DNA of 64,000 nt, from NCBI GenBank assembly GCA_024636975.1, contig JAGXGA010000061.1, positions 62,001 to 126,000 of the forward strand. The letters are read 5' to 3'. Position 1 is the stretch's first letter. Each line of letters opens with the position of its first letter. The notes beneath the pieces were generated by a model that saw only the letters and a program-made list of their open reading frames with translations, did not search any database and had not been told where the DNA came from. The position numbers were made by a program, and so were the translations under genes. Source of the stretch: Mariniphaga sp. Lineage in GTDB: Bacteria > Bacteroidota > Bacteroidia > Bacteroidales > Prolixibacteraceae. Below, in pieces: positions 9,280 to 17,510 of the stretch.

Positions 9280-10236
9280 ATGAAAGAAATTGTAGCTTCG
9301 CTTCCAAAGGAGCAGATTATTGCCGAATTAACACCCGACAAACTTCTGCGTAAAACCAACAAGGGAGGGAATGAAATCTATGTAATTACTCATTATAATT
9401 CACCTGCCCTTATGCATGAGATTGGCCGGTTGCGCGAGATTACATTCAGGGATGCTGGTGGTGGAACCGGAAAAGAAACAGACATCGACAAATTCGATGT
9501 ATCGGATGTTCCATACAAACAACTTATCGTTTGGGATCCTGAAGCAAAAGAAATTTTGGGTGGTTACCGTTACATACTCTGTTCTGAAGCTCCGTTGGAT
9601 GAATATGGAGAGATTCAAATGGCAACATCAAAACTCTTTCACCTTTCCGATAAATTTATCAAAGAATACCTACCTCATACACTAGAACTGGGCCGTTCCT
9701 TTGTTCAGCCTTCCTACCAGTCGAGTAAAGCAGGTGCGAAGGCTCTTTTTGCCCTCGACAACCTGTGGGATGGATTGGGAGCATTAACGGTTGATCACAA
9801 TAATATTGAATATTTCTTCGGAAAAGTAACGATGTATTCACATTTTCACAGGCAAGCCCGTAACCTGATTCAGTATTTCTTCATTAAATATTTCCGAGAT
9901 AAAAGCAATCTTGTTTACCCAAAAAAGCCGATCGAATTCAATTATAACATCGATGAGATGAATGCCATTTTTACCGGAACAAATTACAGGGAAGACTACC
10001 GTATACTGGTTCAAAAGGTAAGGCAATTCGGTGAAAATGTACCTCCGTTAATTAACGCCTACATGAACCTTTCGCCCTCAATGAAAACATTTGGCACAGC
10101 AATGAATGAAGGATTCGGAGGGGTGCTGGAAACCGGCATCATTGTTACTATTAAGGACATCTACGAAGTAAAATACGACCGGCATATTGAAACCTATATC
10201 CAGGACAAAAACGAAGAGTGGGAAACGCCGAAATAG
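9280..10236 (+). CDS. glsB: GNAT-fold N-acyltransferase, probable glycine-lipid synthase GlsB
   Basis: A 318-residue protein of the OlsB/hemolysin-like acyltransferase group, which uses acyl-ACP to N-acylate an amino acid. The segment EIGRLREITFRDAGGGTG (about residues 45-60) is characteristic of the Bacteroidota branch. An in-frame ATG at 9145 would overlap the upstream gene by 64 nt and add 45 unconserved-looking residues. The ATG at 9280, placed behind a candidate promoter box, is preferred. With the adjacent O-acyltransferase it should complete two-step glycine (or ornithine-type) lipid synthesis in the membrane. It converges with the regulator gene at 10237, with no spacer. Confidence 0.75.
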   Translation: MKEIVASLPKEQIIAELTPDKLLRKTNKGGNEIYVITHYNSPALMHEIGRLREITFRDAGGGTGKETDIDKFDVSDVPYKQLIVWDPEAKEILGGYRYILCSEAPLDEYGEIQMATSKLFHLSDKFIKEYLPHTLELGRSFVQPSYQSSKAGAKALFALDNLWDGLGALTVDHNNIEYFFGKVTMYSHFHRQARNLIQYFFIKYFRDKSNLVYPKKPIEFNYNIDEMNAIFTGTNYREDYRILVQKVRQFGENVPPLINAYMNLSPSMKTFGTAMNEGFGGVLETGIIVTIKDIYEVKYDRHIETYIQDKNEEWETPK

Positions 10237-11400
10237 CTATTTAATTGGTGCAGCAAATTTCTGAACATCTTCGCCGGTGATTTTCTGGTCGCAGAGAATT
10301 ATCAGCCGTTCAATTACATTTCGAAATTCTCTGACATTTCCGGTCCAGTTAATTTTCTGAAGCTGGGCGATGGCGTCTTCGGTGATGGCTTTTTCCGGCA
10401 TACCGTATTCATCACATATCTGACTGATAAAATGACTGGCGAGCAGAGGGATGTCTTCAAGCCGCTCATTCAGTGAAGGCACGTGAATCAGAATTACACT
10501 CAGCCGGTGATAAAGGTCTTCACGAAAACGGCCGTTCTCAATTTCCACTGATATGTTTTTGTTTGTTGCAGCCACAACCCGCACATCCACTTTAATGGGC
10601 TTATCACCACCCACTCTTGAAATGATGCTTTCCTGAAGGGCCCTAAGTACTTTAGCCTGTGCCGATAAACTCATATCGCCGATTTCATCAAGGAAAAGTG
10701 TGCCGCCACTGGCTTGTTCAAATTTTCCTTTTCGTTGTTTCACTGCTGAAGTAAATGAACCTTTTTCGTGTCCAAACAATTCACTCTCTATAAGTTCAGA
10801 GGGAATTGCGGCACAGTTCACTTCCACAAACTGTTCCGACGAGCGGTTGCTGTAATCGTGAATACGGCGGGCTACCAATTCTTTCCCTGTGCCGTTCGGA
10901 CCGGTAATCAGGACACGGGCATCGGTTGGCGCCACACGATCGGCCATTTCAGTTACTTTTTTAATAACAGGTGATTCTCCTATTATCTCGAACTTCTTAC
11001 TGACTTTCTTTTTCAGGATTTTAGTCTCGTTCACCAGTGTCGATTTATCCATTGCATTGCGGATGGTGATGAGCAGGCGGTTCAGATCGAGTGGTTTTTC
11101 AATAAAATCATAAGCCCCTTTTTTAATCGATTCAACTGCCGTATCTATATTTCCATGTCCCGAGATCATAACTACAGGTGAATCGGGAGCTACGTCATTC
11201 AGTTGTTCCAGTACTTCGATACCATCCATTCCGGGCATTTTTATATCGCAAAGAATAATATCATATTCAGTATGTTTCACTGCTTCCAGGCCTTTTTTCC
11301 CATCCTCAGCCAAATCAACCTCATACTTTTCGTATTCCAGAATATCTTTTAACGTGTTACGAATGCTTCGTTCATCGTCGATTACCAGTATTTTTGACAT
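10237..11400 (-). CDS. NtrC-type response regulator lacking a C-terminal HTH domain
   Basis: Receiver domain (about residues 3-120; phosphoacceptor Asp in ILCDIKMPGMDG) followed by a sigma-54-type AAA+ domain. Walker A is GPNGTGKE (about residue 167), the sensor-loop motif is GSFTSA (about 213) and a GGTLFLDEIGDMS Walker B block follows. The sigma-54-contacting GAFTGA motif is altered to GSFTSA. The protein stops about 40 residues after GNVREF, so no Fis-like DNA-binding helix-turn-helix is present. Length is 387 residues. The start was set at the ATG at 11400, because the longer frame adds a poor 17-residue extension. No partner kinase is adjacent. Confidence 0.85.
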   Translation of the reverse strand: MSKILVIDDERSIRNTLKDILEYEKYEVDLAEDGKKGLEAVKHTEYDIILCDIKMPGMDGIEVLEQLNDVAPDSPVVMISGHGNIDTAVESIKKGAYDFIEKPLDLNRLLITIRNAMDKSTLVNETKILKKKVSKKFEIIGESPVIKKVTEMADRVAPTDARVLITGPNGTGKELVARRIHDYSNRSSEQFVEVNCAAIPSELIESELFGHEKGSFTSAVKQRKGKFEQASGGTLFLDEIGDMSLSAQAKVLRALQESIISRVGGDKPIKVDVRVVAATNKNISVEIENGRFREDLYHRLSVILIHVPSLNERLEDIPLLASHFISQICDEYGMPEKAITEDAIAQLQKINWTGNVREFRNVIERLIILCDQKITGEDVQKFAAPIK

Positions 11401-11420
11401 AATTATCCTATTTTGTGTTA

Positions 11421-11428
11421 CAAAAATA
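11421..11428 (-). promoter_or_regulatory. Possible -7 promoter box of the NtrC-like gene
   Basis: Minus-strand TATTTTTG matches TAnnTTTG and lies about 20 nt before the chosen ATG at 11400. No well-spaced -33 TTG was seen. Its place downstream of the extended frame's start at 11451 supports the shorter start. Confidence 0.38.
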
Positions 11429-11533
11429 AGCACCCACAGGCAAACATTCATTAAAAATCAAGAAAATAAACAAATCCGTTCCCTTTATTGTGCCGAATTC
11501 CCGTTCCGAACTAATGCAGAATGCCCTTATAAC

Positions 11534-12463
11534 CTAATGTGAATCAATATTATTAAGCATACGTAAAGAATGCTCAAGAGTGGGTGTAATTTCGGTCAGA
11601 TATTCATTAACAGCTTTAGTATTACCGGGGAGGGCATAAACCAGCGTATTCCCCATTACTCCTGCAATACTGCGGCTTAGCAATGCATTGGGTTTTAATG
11701 AACCATATTTATAGCGTATGAGTTCCATAATTCCCGGAATTTCTTTATCAAGCAGTCGTTTGATTACATCAGGGGTTATATCACGGCTGCCTATACCGGT
11801 GCCGCCTGTAGTAACTATAATATCGGCATTTTCTTCCACTGACTTCTTTAAAACATTTTCCAGCATCGCTTCATCATCGGGAATTACAACACTCCCGACT
11901 TGTACAGGCCGGTTATGCTCATGGAAAAAATCGCGCAGTAATTTTGAAGCATGAGGACCGCTTTTGTCTATGTAAATCCCCTTGTAGGCCCGATCACTTA
12001 GAGTTACAACCACAATTTTTATTTCTCTTGGCACATAAATCATTACATCGCCTGTATCCAGTTTTCCTGTTTGAATTACTCTGCAAAATATCCCTTCAAC
12101 AGGCATAATGCAATTACCCGAAATCTTCATGATTTCGCACCCTTTATGGCATTTTTTTCCAATCTGCGTTACTTCAAGGATTACATCGCCACAATGAAAC
12201 CTGTCGAGAATATTGGTTTTATGAAGCTCAATGCCTTCAGTAGTAATATTCTCACCAAAATCGCCATATTTGTATGTACGGTTATTCTGTTCCTTTGCCT
12301 TCTGTAAACTTTCTACCCCCAGTAAACTCACCTGCCGGTGCCAGAAACCGGCATGTGCATCATCTTTTACTCCTGTTTCGGTAATCGCTACCGTATTCAC
12401 CGGATTCTTTAAAGTTCCTTTTTCTTTCGAAATATTAAGGGATTTTATTTTAATCTGAATCAT
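11534..12463 (-). CDS. MOSC domain - MogA/MoaB molybdochelatase-like fusion
   Basis: A 309-residue two-domain protein. Residues about 1-145 form a MOSC domain (beta-rich, found in Mo-cofactor sulfurases and MOSC carriers), with a Cys pair in GKKCHKGCEI that could bear a persulfide. Residues about 150-309 are MogA/MoaB-like, with the molybdopterin-binding signature TTGGTGIGSRDITPD. MogA adenylylates molybdopterin before Mo insertion by MoeA. Its ATG overlaps the moaC stop by 4 nt and it ends the Mo-cofactor gene run. The fusion suggests coupling of cofactor adenylylation with sulfur or cofactor handling, but that is inference. Confidence 0.88.
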   Translation of the reverse strand: MIQIKIKSLNISKEKGTLKNPVNTVAITETGVKDDAHAGFWHRQVSLLGVESLQKAKEQNNRTYKYGDFGENITTEGIELHKTNILDRFHCGDVILEVTQIGKKCHKGCEIMKISGNCIMPVEGIFCRVIQTGKLDTGDVMIYVPREIKIVVVTLSDRAYKGIYIDKSGPHASKLLRDFFHEHNRPVQVGSVVIPDDEAMLENVLKKSVEENADIIVTTGGTGIGSRDITPDVIKRLLDKEIPGIMELIRYKYGSLKPNALLSRSIAGVMGNTLVYALPGNTKAVNEYLTEITPTLEHSLRMLNNIDSH

Positions 12464-12909
12464 TTTTTATGTTTCTCAAGAAGTTCAATTTCACCCATTT
12501 TCATTTCCTTATCAACAGCCTTGCACATATCGTACAGCGTTAACAATGCAACATTTACTGCAGTTAGAGCTTCCATTTCAACACCTGTTTTGCCGGTGCA
12601 TTTGGCTGATGAAAGTACCTTAATGCCATCTTCCTCAGTTACAAAATCAACGGCCACCTTCGATAGTTGTACCTGGTGACACAAGGGAATCAGCTGGAAG
12701 GTATTTTTTGCTGCCTGAATACCGGCAACACGGGCTACCGAAAAAACATCGCCTTTTTTAATAGAATTCGCTTTAATAAGTTTCAATGTGTTTTGCTGAA
12801 GAAATATTTTACCTGTGGCTCTGGCCGTCCTTTCCTGGTCGGTTTTTGCACCAACATCCACCATATTGACTTCGCCTTTTTCGTTTAAATGTGAAAATTT
12901 TTCTGCCAT
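12460..12909 (-). CDS. moaC: Cyclic pyranopterin monophosphate synthase
   Basis: Second enzyme of molybdopterin synthesis, converting the MoaA product 3',8-cyclo-GTP to cPMP. The 149 residues are a normal length. The active-site region LIPLCHQVQLSKV (about residue 75) and a GVEMEALTAV segment are present. It sits between moaA (13 nt) and the MOSC-MogA gene (4-nt overlap). Confidence 0.95.
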   Translation of the reverse strand: MAEKFSHLNEKGEVNMVDVGAKTDQERTARATGKIFLQQNTLKLIKANSIKKGDVFSVARVAGIQAAKNTFQLIPLCHQVQLSKVAVDFVTEEDGIKVLSSAKCTGKTGVEMEALTAVNVALLTLYDMCKAVDKEMKMGEIELLEKHKK

Positions 12910-12922
12910 CGTTTTATTTTAT

Positions 12923-13723
12923 TTATCCACCAATATTGTAGAAGCTATTATTGCTGTTCATTACTCCCCTTTTGGGCTTTGAATTCAGGGCCTGCGTAAA
13001 AGCTTCTCTGATTCCAAGGTCCCTGATGCTGTATTCCTTATTGCTGAACAGGCATGGTTTTATCATGCCGTTTGCAGTCAATCTCAGGCGGTTGCAAATT
13101 GAACAATTTCCTCCCTCACCACCTTCCACCTGCGAAAATTCACCTGATTTTAAATCCATCTGAGTAATAAATCTTACCTGAAGGCCTTGTTCAGTGGCAA
13201 ATTTTTTAACCAAATCTATCTCCTGGTCATCCTGGTTTGCAAGTCTGACAACATTTATTTTAATTGGGGTTAGCCCAGCAGATTTTGCTGCCTGAATCCC
13301 CTCAAAAACATCGTTCAGATTTCCTCCGCGGGTAATATCTCTGAATTTTTCAGGAATTACTGAATCCAGACTTATATTAATGCGATTCAAACCCGCGGCT
13401 TTTAATTGTTGTGCATATTTCGATAACAGGATGCCGTTGGTGGTCATTGTTATTTCCTCAATCGCATCAATCCGGTTTATCATTTCCACCAAATCCACAA
13501 TTCCCTGCCTGACCAATGGCTCACCTCCCGTGAGGCGTATTTTTTTTATACCTAATTCTGCCCCGGTTTTTACTACTTCCGCGATTTCCTCCAGTGTAAG
13601 TATTTCTTTCTTTTTCAGTAATTGAATTCCACCTTCCGGCATACAATAAGTGCATCGAAGATTGCATCTGTCGGTTACTGATATTCGAAGGTATGTTATA
13701 TGTCGGTTATATCGGTCGAACAT
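12923..13723 (-). CDS. moaA: GTP 3',8-cyclase, short form
   Basis: Radical SAM enzyme starting Mo-cofactor synthesis from GTP. The N-terminal cluster motif DRCNLRCTYC (C-x3-C-x2-C) is intact. The second, substrate-binding cluster is present as CSICNRLRL with a third Cys 13 residues on (KPCLFS), and the C-terminal double glycine (NIGG) is kept. At 266 residues it lacks about 60 residues found in typical 320-340 residue MoaA proteins. The gap falls between the radical SAM barrel and the second cluster. All key residues remain, so it is probably a functional short subfamily, not a broken gene. It overlaps moeA by 17 nt. Confidence 0.9.
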   Translation of the reverse strand: MFDRYNRHITYLRISVTDRCNLRCTYCMPEGGIQLLKKKEILTLEEIAEVVKTGAELGIKKIRLTGGEPLVRQGIVDLVEMINRIDAIEEITMTTNGILLSKYAQQLKAAGLNRINISLDSVIPEKFRDITRGGNLNDVFEGIQAAKSAGLTPIKINVVRLANQDDQEIDLVKKFATEQGLQVRFITQMDLKSGEFSQVEGGEGGNCSICNRLRLTANGMIKPCLFSNKEYSIRDLGIREAFTQALNSKPKRGVMNSNNSFYNIGG

Positions 13724-14882
13724 TTATTAATTCTCCTTTTGAAATTTTAGTTACGCCCTTTGGAAATTCAAGCAAATGGGTGGCTTCAGCCAACGCATTG
13801 ATATGAGCTGAGCCATGAAATTCAACCGGAAAAACTTCCATTTCCAGAGTAAGAGTGCCCGGAACGAATTGTAACCGATCAACATTTTTACGCCGCAACT
13901 CCCTTCCAAGAGGAAATTTTAGCTGAACAGTTTGAACAAAGTGTCCCATCATAGCCCTCAAAAAAGGGTTCACATACAATTCAACCTGAACAAATGACGA
14001 AACGGGATTTCCCGATAAACCAAAGCAATATTTATCATTTTTGCGGGCAAAAACCATAGGTTTTCCAGGCTGAATAGCTGTGACAGAAACCATAATTTTA
14101 AATCCCAGCTTTGATAAAACATCAGGAACAAGGTCATAATCACCTACAGAAACACCACCCGTAAGTATTACAACCTGATTGCTTTTAAGTGCCTCCGAAA
14201 TTTTTTCAGTCAGTGAAGGCTCATCATCCTTTATGATTCCACCATATTGTGCTGCTACATTCACCTCTGAAAGCTGCGCAAGCACTTGTGACGAATTGGA
14301 GTTTCGTATTTGAAAAGGCAGTGGCTTAACTTCAGGCTCAACCAATTCGGTTCCTGTGGCAAAAACGGTTACATTGGGCAGACAGAAAACGAGAGGTGTT
14401 GCTACACCGGCGCCTGCCAGTAGGGGCAAGTGCTTTGAAGTTATGAGTGTTGAAGTACCAAGAATTTTTTCACCCTTTTTAATGTCTTCTCCGCGGTAAC
14501 AAATGTTGTTGCCTGTTGAAGGATTGGTACAAACCACATTGTTGCCATCGAATAGTTCAGCATCCTCTTTTTTGAAAACACAATCGGCTTCCACAGGAAC
14601 CACAGCACCTGTCATTATTCTATAACACTGATTAACACCAAGCTTTTTTTCCGGTAACTTACCGGCATACACTGTTTCAACAATCTCCAGCTCATTATTT
14701 AGATCGGCCCTGCGGCAGGCATAGCCATCCATTGCCGATTTATCGAAAGGAGGCATATCCATATCGTAAAAAACATCTTCTGCCAGTATCCGGTTAAGGG
14801 ACTGACGTAGTTCTACTTCTTCGGAAGGTAATGCAACCGCGGCAGATGTTATTAAATCAAATGCGTTTTTATAGTCAAGCAT
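13707..14882 (-). CDS. moeA: Molybdopterin molybdenumtransferase
   Basis: Inserts molybdate into adenylylated molybdopterin. The 391-residue protein has the N-terminal DMPPFDKSAMDGYA motif (about residue 45) and the MogA-like TGGVSVGDYD loop (about 245), followed by QPGKPM and GLSGNPVSSF. A TTG three codons upstream is also in frame. The ATG at 14882 is preferred; it overlaps the end of mobB by 8 nt. Confidence 0.95.
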   Translation of the reverse strand: MLDYKNAFDLITSAAVALPSEEVELRQSLNRILAEDVFYDMDMPPFDKSAMDGYACRRADLNNELEIVETVYAGKLPEKKLGVNQCYRIMTGAVVPVEADCVFKKEDAELFDGNNVVCTNPSTGNNICYRGEDIKKGEKILGTSTLITSKHLPLLAGAGVATPLVFCLPNVTVFATGTELVEPEVKPLPFQIRNSNSSQVLAQLSEVNVAAQYGGIIKDDEPSLTEKISEALKSNQVVILTGGVSVGDYDLVPDVLSKLGFKIMVSVTAIQPGKPMVFARKNDKYCFGLSGNPVSSFVQVELYVNPFLRAMMGHFVQTVQLKFPLGRELRRKNVDRLQFVPGTLTLEMEVFPVEFHGSAHINALAEATHLLEFPKGVTKISKGELINVRPI

Positions 14883-15402
14883 AAATGGCAAATTTTCCGT
14901 TTAAGAACTTAAATACATTCCAGTTAAAGGCAGAAACTTTACCAGAGGGCAATAGAACAGATTTTGAATTCTTCCGTATGTTAATAATCTTTCCGCTGTC
15001 TTCTCCAACTACATTAAGCAGCAGTGCAGGTTCAATATAATCATAAAGGCCTCCCGACTCCACAACCACAGGACTGGCAGGATTTAACTGTTCATTCAGC
15101 AAATTTATTGCGTTCAGCAACTGATCGTTTTTTGCCTGAATGTAAAATACTTTCTTTGCTCCCGCCTGCAGCATCCGGGAACTGTCTTTATCAGTCATGA
15201 ATTTTTCTTCAACTATAACAAAATCTTCTGACTGGTGTATGTAATCCTGATATCCACTCAACTCATGAAAATGGGGGGAAATCTTTATGCCAATTGTCTC
15301 ATGTTTTTCGGCTAAATTTGAAATTATATTACAGGCCGATAGTGTTTTACCTACATTCCGGCCTGTTCCCCTGACAATTATCATATTAGGTAAATGTCTC
15401 AT
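14875..15402 (-). CDS. mobB: MobB-like P-loop protein for molybdopterin guanine dinucleotide synthesis
   Basis: A 175-residue P-loop NTPase with Walker A GTGRNVGKT at about residue 12. It is most like MobB, the GTP-binding adaptor that assists MobA, and the ATGA overlap with mobA supports this. The rest of the sequence is divergent and lacks a second motif recognisable by eye. A generic P-loop accessory protein is the alternative. Confidence 0.72.
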   Translation of the reverse strand: MRHLPNMIIVRGTGRNVGKTLSACNIISNLAEKHETIGIKISPHFHELSGYQDYIHQSEDFVIVEEKFMTDKDSSRMLQAGAKKVFYIQAKNDQLLNAINLLNEQLNPASPVVVESGGLYDYIEPALLLNVVGEDSGKIINIRKNSKSVLLPSGKVSAFNWNVFKFLNGKFAIYA

Positions 15403-15941
15403 TGTAAATCCTCCCGATAATTAATATTTGAAAGTACTCCGTCAGAAGAGATCACAACGATTTCAGTATCCAATAATTTCAACAGGGAAAGCATCTTAAA
15501 ATTTCCGGTTTTTATCTGTTGCTGAATCACCGGTAAAGCCGATTTTCTGTAAAATCCAACTACCGGAAATACTTTACCCTCTTTATCTCCCACTACCACA
15601 GCCTGTTTTCCATTTGTATTTTGTAGTACCATTTCAAATACCACAGGATGAATATTTGGCATATCACACGGGCAAACAATATTGTCTTCTGTCAATGAAT
15701 TTGCAAGGGCAGCCTCCAATCCCCCAATTGGACCCACTTCCATATAATTATCCTGCACCAGCGGATAACCTAAAGCTTCATACCGTTTATTATTTGTGCT
15801 GATAAAGATTTTATCAGTAAAATTTTTACACGCTTCAATGGCATATTCCACCATAAGTTTACCCTTGTAGTTGATCAAGCCTTTATCCTGCCCCATGCGT
15901 TCACTTTTGCCTCCGGCCAATATTATTGCTGACAATTCCAT
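15399..15941 (-). CDS. mobA: Molybdenum cofactor guanylyltransferase
   Basis: Transfers GMP from GTP to Mo-molybdopterin, producing the bis-MGD type cofactor used by the DMSO-reductase family. That family includes the reductase catalytic subunit encoded at 20204-22432. The 180-residue protein has the nucleotidyltransferase start LAGGKSERMGQDKG, then GPIGGLEAAL and a CPCDMPNI motif. It is 2 nt from tauE upstream and coupled to mobB downstream. Confidence 0.93.
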   Translation of the reverse strand: MELSAIILAGGKSERMGQDKGLINYKGKLMVEYAIEACKNFTDKIFISTNNKRYEALGYPLVQDNYMEVGPIGGLEAALANSLTEDNIVCPCDMPNIHPVVFEMVLQNTNGKQAVVVGDKEGKVFPVVGFYRKSALPVIQQQIKTGNFKMLSLLKLLDTEIVVISSDGVLSNINYREDLQ

Positions 15942-15943
15942 AT

Positions 15944-16675
15944 TTAAAAATAAAACAGTTTAAAGCTGGCAAATAAAAGAACCGTAGCCAGCAGGTAGGT
16001 CAGTTTTACATGGGAAAATTTTTCGCGGCCAATCCAGGAGCCTAATACACTTCCGGCAGCCCCGGTAGCTATAAGAAGGAAAATGTTATTTACCGGCTGC
16101 AGTCCTCCGCTTGATGCCAAACCTATTAAACCGCTTGCGGAATTTAACACAATAAAAACAGCAGAAACTGCAGCTGTTTCCTTAATGTTTGCCCAACGAA
16201 ACAATAAAAGAAGCGGGCTTAGAATAATGCCTCCCCCAATTCCAATCATACCTGAGAAAAAGCCAAGGACAGCTCCCACAAACACTGCAATCAAAACATT
16301 GACCGGACGGATAGTTTCAGGTTTCCTTGCGGTAAATAACATACGGGTTATTGCAATGAGTAGAAATATGCCTAAAATGATTTTATATGATGTCGGGTTT
16401 AATTCAAGGCGTGCACCTAAAAAAGAAAAAGGAATTGACAGGATAATAAAAGGGAGAAGCAGTTTGGGGCGGAAGTATCCCCCTCGGTAATAGGAATAAA
16501 AAGAGATACCTGCAACAAATAAATTAAGGATTAAAGCAGAAGCCCGCATATTCTCGGGAGTAACAGAGAAAATGGCCATTATAGCAAGATACCCACTTGC
16601 ACCACCGTGCCCCACAGAAGAGTACAATGCAGCGGTTATAAAAATCAATGCATAAAAAACAATTCCAAATTCCAT
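15944..16675 (-). CDS. TauE/SafE family sulfite/organosulfur exporter
   Basis: A 243-residue polytopic membrane protein with about eight hydrophobic segments and the two family hallmarks, SSVGHGGASGYLA near the N-terminus and FFSGMIGIGGGIILSPLLL near residue 145. TauE/SafE proteins export small anions such as sulfite or sulfoacetate. Start: an in-frame TTG at 16696 exists, but the ATG at 16675 follows a strong AAGGAGA ribosome binding site (16691-16685), rare in this window. A structured 131-nt leader precedes it. With a thiosulfate- or polysulfide-reducing complex upstream, sulfite removal is a plausible role. Confidence 0.88.
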   Translation of the reverse strand: MEFGIVFYALIFITAALYSSVGHGGASGYLAIMAIFSVTPENMRASALILNLFVAGISFYSYYRGGYFRPKLLLPFIILSIPFSFLGARLELNPTSYKIILGIFLLIAITRMLFTARKPETIRPVNVLIAVFVGAVLGFFSGMIGIGGGIILSPLLLLFRWANIKETAAVSAVFIVLNSASGLIGLASSGGLQPVNNIFLLIATGAAGSVLGSWIGREKFSHVKLTYLLATVLLFASFKLFYF

Positions 16676-16724
16676 TAAAAATTTTCTCCTTTCCAATTTA
16701 TTTCAACTACTGTCGAACGCGGGA

Positions 16725-16815
16725 GGACAAGCAGTTTCCAGCCTGTCCCATCGGTTTATTTTCCTTGCCCTGGAGGTTTAGAAAAATAAACTCGGAGAAT
16801 CACCAACCAAAAATA
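16725..16815 (-). promoter_or_regulatory. Structured leader with -7 box before tauE and the Mo-cofactor genes
   Basis: Minus-strand TATTTTTG (16815-16808) is a candidate -7 box located at the end of the rhodanese gene's trailer. Two hairpins follow. One is a perfect 9-bp stem (GTTTATTTT 16791-16783 with AAAATAAAC 16762-16754) enclosing a 20-nt loop. The other is an 8-bp stem with one G-U pair (GGACAGGC 16748-16741 with GCTTGTCC 16732-16725) that may extend to a GAAA-closed loop across a U-U mismatch. Neither is followed by a U run, so they do not look like intrinsic terminators. Next comes the strong ribosome binding site of tauE. It could be a cis-regulatory RNA. Confidence 0.5.
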
Positions 16816-16827
16816 TTCTTTATTTCT

Positions 16828-17451
16828 TTAACATCCTCCCTGGACTCTTTTTTTAGTTTCTCTTTTTTGAACAGGAGGTTTTGCTCCTCCAGGTGCTGCC
16901 ACAGGTTGTGCTGCTTCAGAAGCCTCGCTACCCAAAGCCATTCCTGCACCTTTCCTCAGGTTGTATTTTAAGATTTCTTCATTGGGGCTGCCATTTTCGG
17001 GAGCTTCGGGATTCATTATAGTTTCCACCCAATAATTCAATCCACCCTGCAAAACGTAATTATTTGCATAACCAAGCTGACGGGAAATCATCCATGCCTG
17101 GTTGGCTTCGTTGGTTCCGTTTGAATAAAACACATTTAGTTTTATATCCTGATTGATATATCCTTCCCACTCGGAATTAAGGATATCAACCAGCGGAATA
17201 TTAATTGAATTGGGAAGACTGAATTTTTCATACTCAGCAGCACTTCGAACATCAATCAACTGCAGTGAGGGATCTTTTGAAATTACCATATCGGCAACTT
17301 CTTCAGGTCCTATAAACTGGGTACCGCTTTTCACCTCATCAAGCAATTGTTCGGCAGTAAGTTTATAGGGTTTTGTTGTGTTTTCAGGGACAGCGGCAAT
17401 AATCAAACCTAACGGGATTATTACTGAAGCCAATACAAGTCGTGCTTTCAT
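16828..17451 (-). CDS. Exported rhodanese-like protein with no active-site cysteine and a C-terminal Gly-Gly-Cys
   Basis: A 207-residue protein with a hydrophobic N-terminal signal or anchor (about residues 4-20), a rhodanese domain (QLIDVRSAAEYEKF, then the loop FYSNGTNEA and LQGGLNYW), and a low-complexity Ala/Pro/Lys tail ending in QGGC. The catalytic loop Cys of rhodaneses is Ser here, and the only Cys in the whole protein is the last residue. It lies between the YeeE sulfur transporters and TauE in the sulfur-respiration block. It may bind or relay sulfur through the terminal Cys, or serve only as a binding domain; both are inference. Confidence 0.85.
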   Translation of the reverse strand: MKARLVLASVIIPLGLIIAAVPENTTKPYKLTAEQLLDEVKSGTQFIGPEEVADMVISKDPSLQLIDVRSAAEYEKFSLPNSINIPLVDILNSEWEGYINQDIKLNVFYSNGTNEANQAWMISRQLGYANNYVLQGGLNYWVETIMNPEAPENGSPNEEILKYNLRKGAGMALGSEASEAAQPVAAPGGAKPPVQKRETKKRVQGGC

Positions 17452-17510
17452 GTCTTCGTTAACTTTTGATTTTTAAACAAATATATCAATTATATAAATT
17501 ACTTGCATGA

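Noticed and set aside
16694-16696. TTG start for the TauE-like gene
   Set aside because: The TTG overlaps the ribosome binding site that serves the ATG at 16675.
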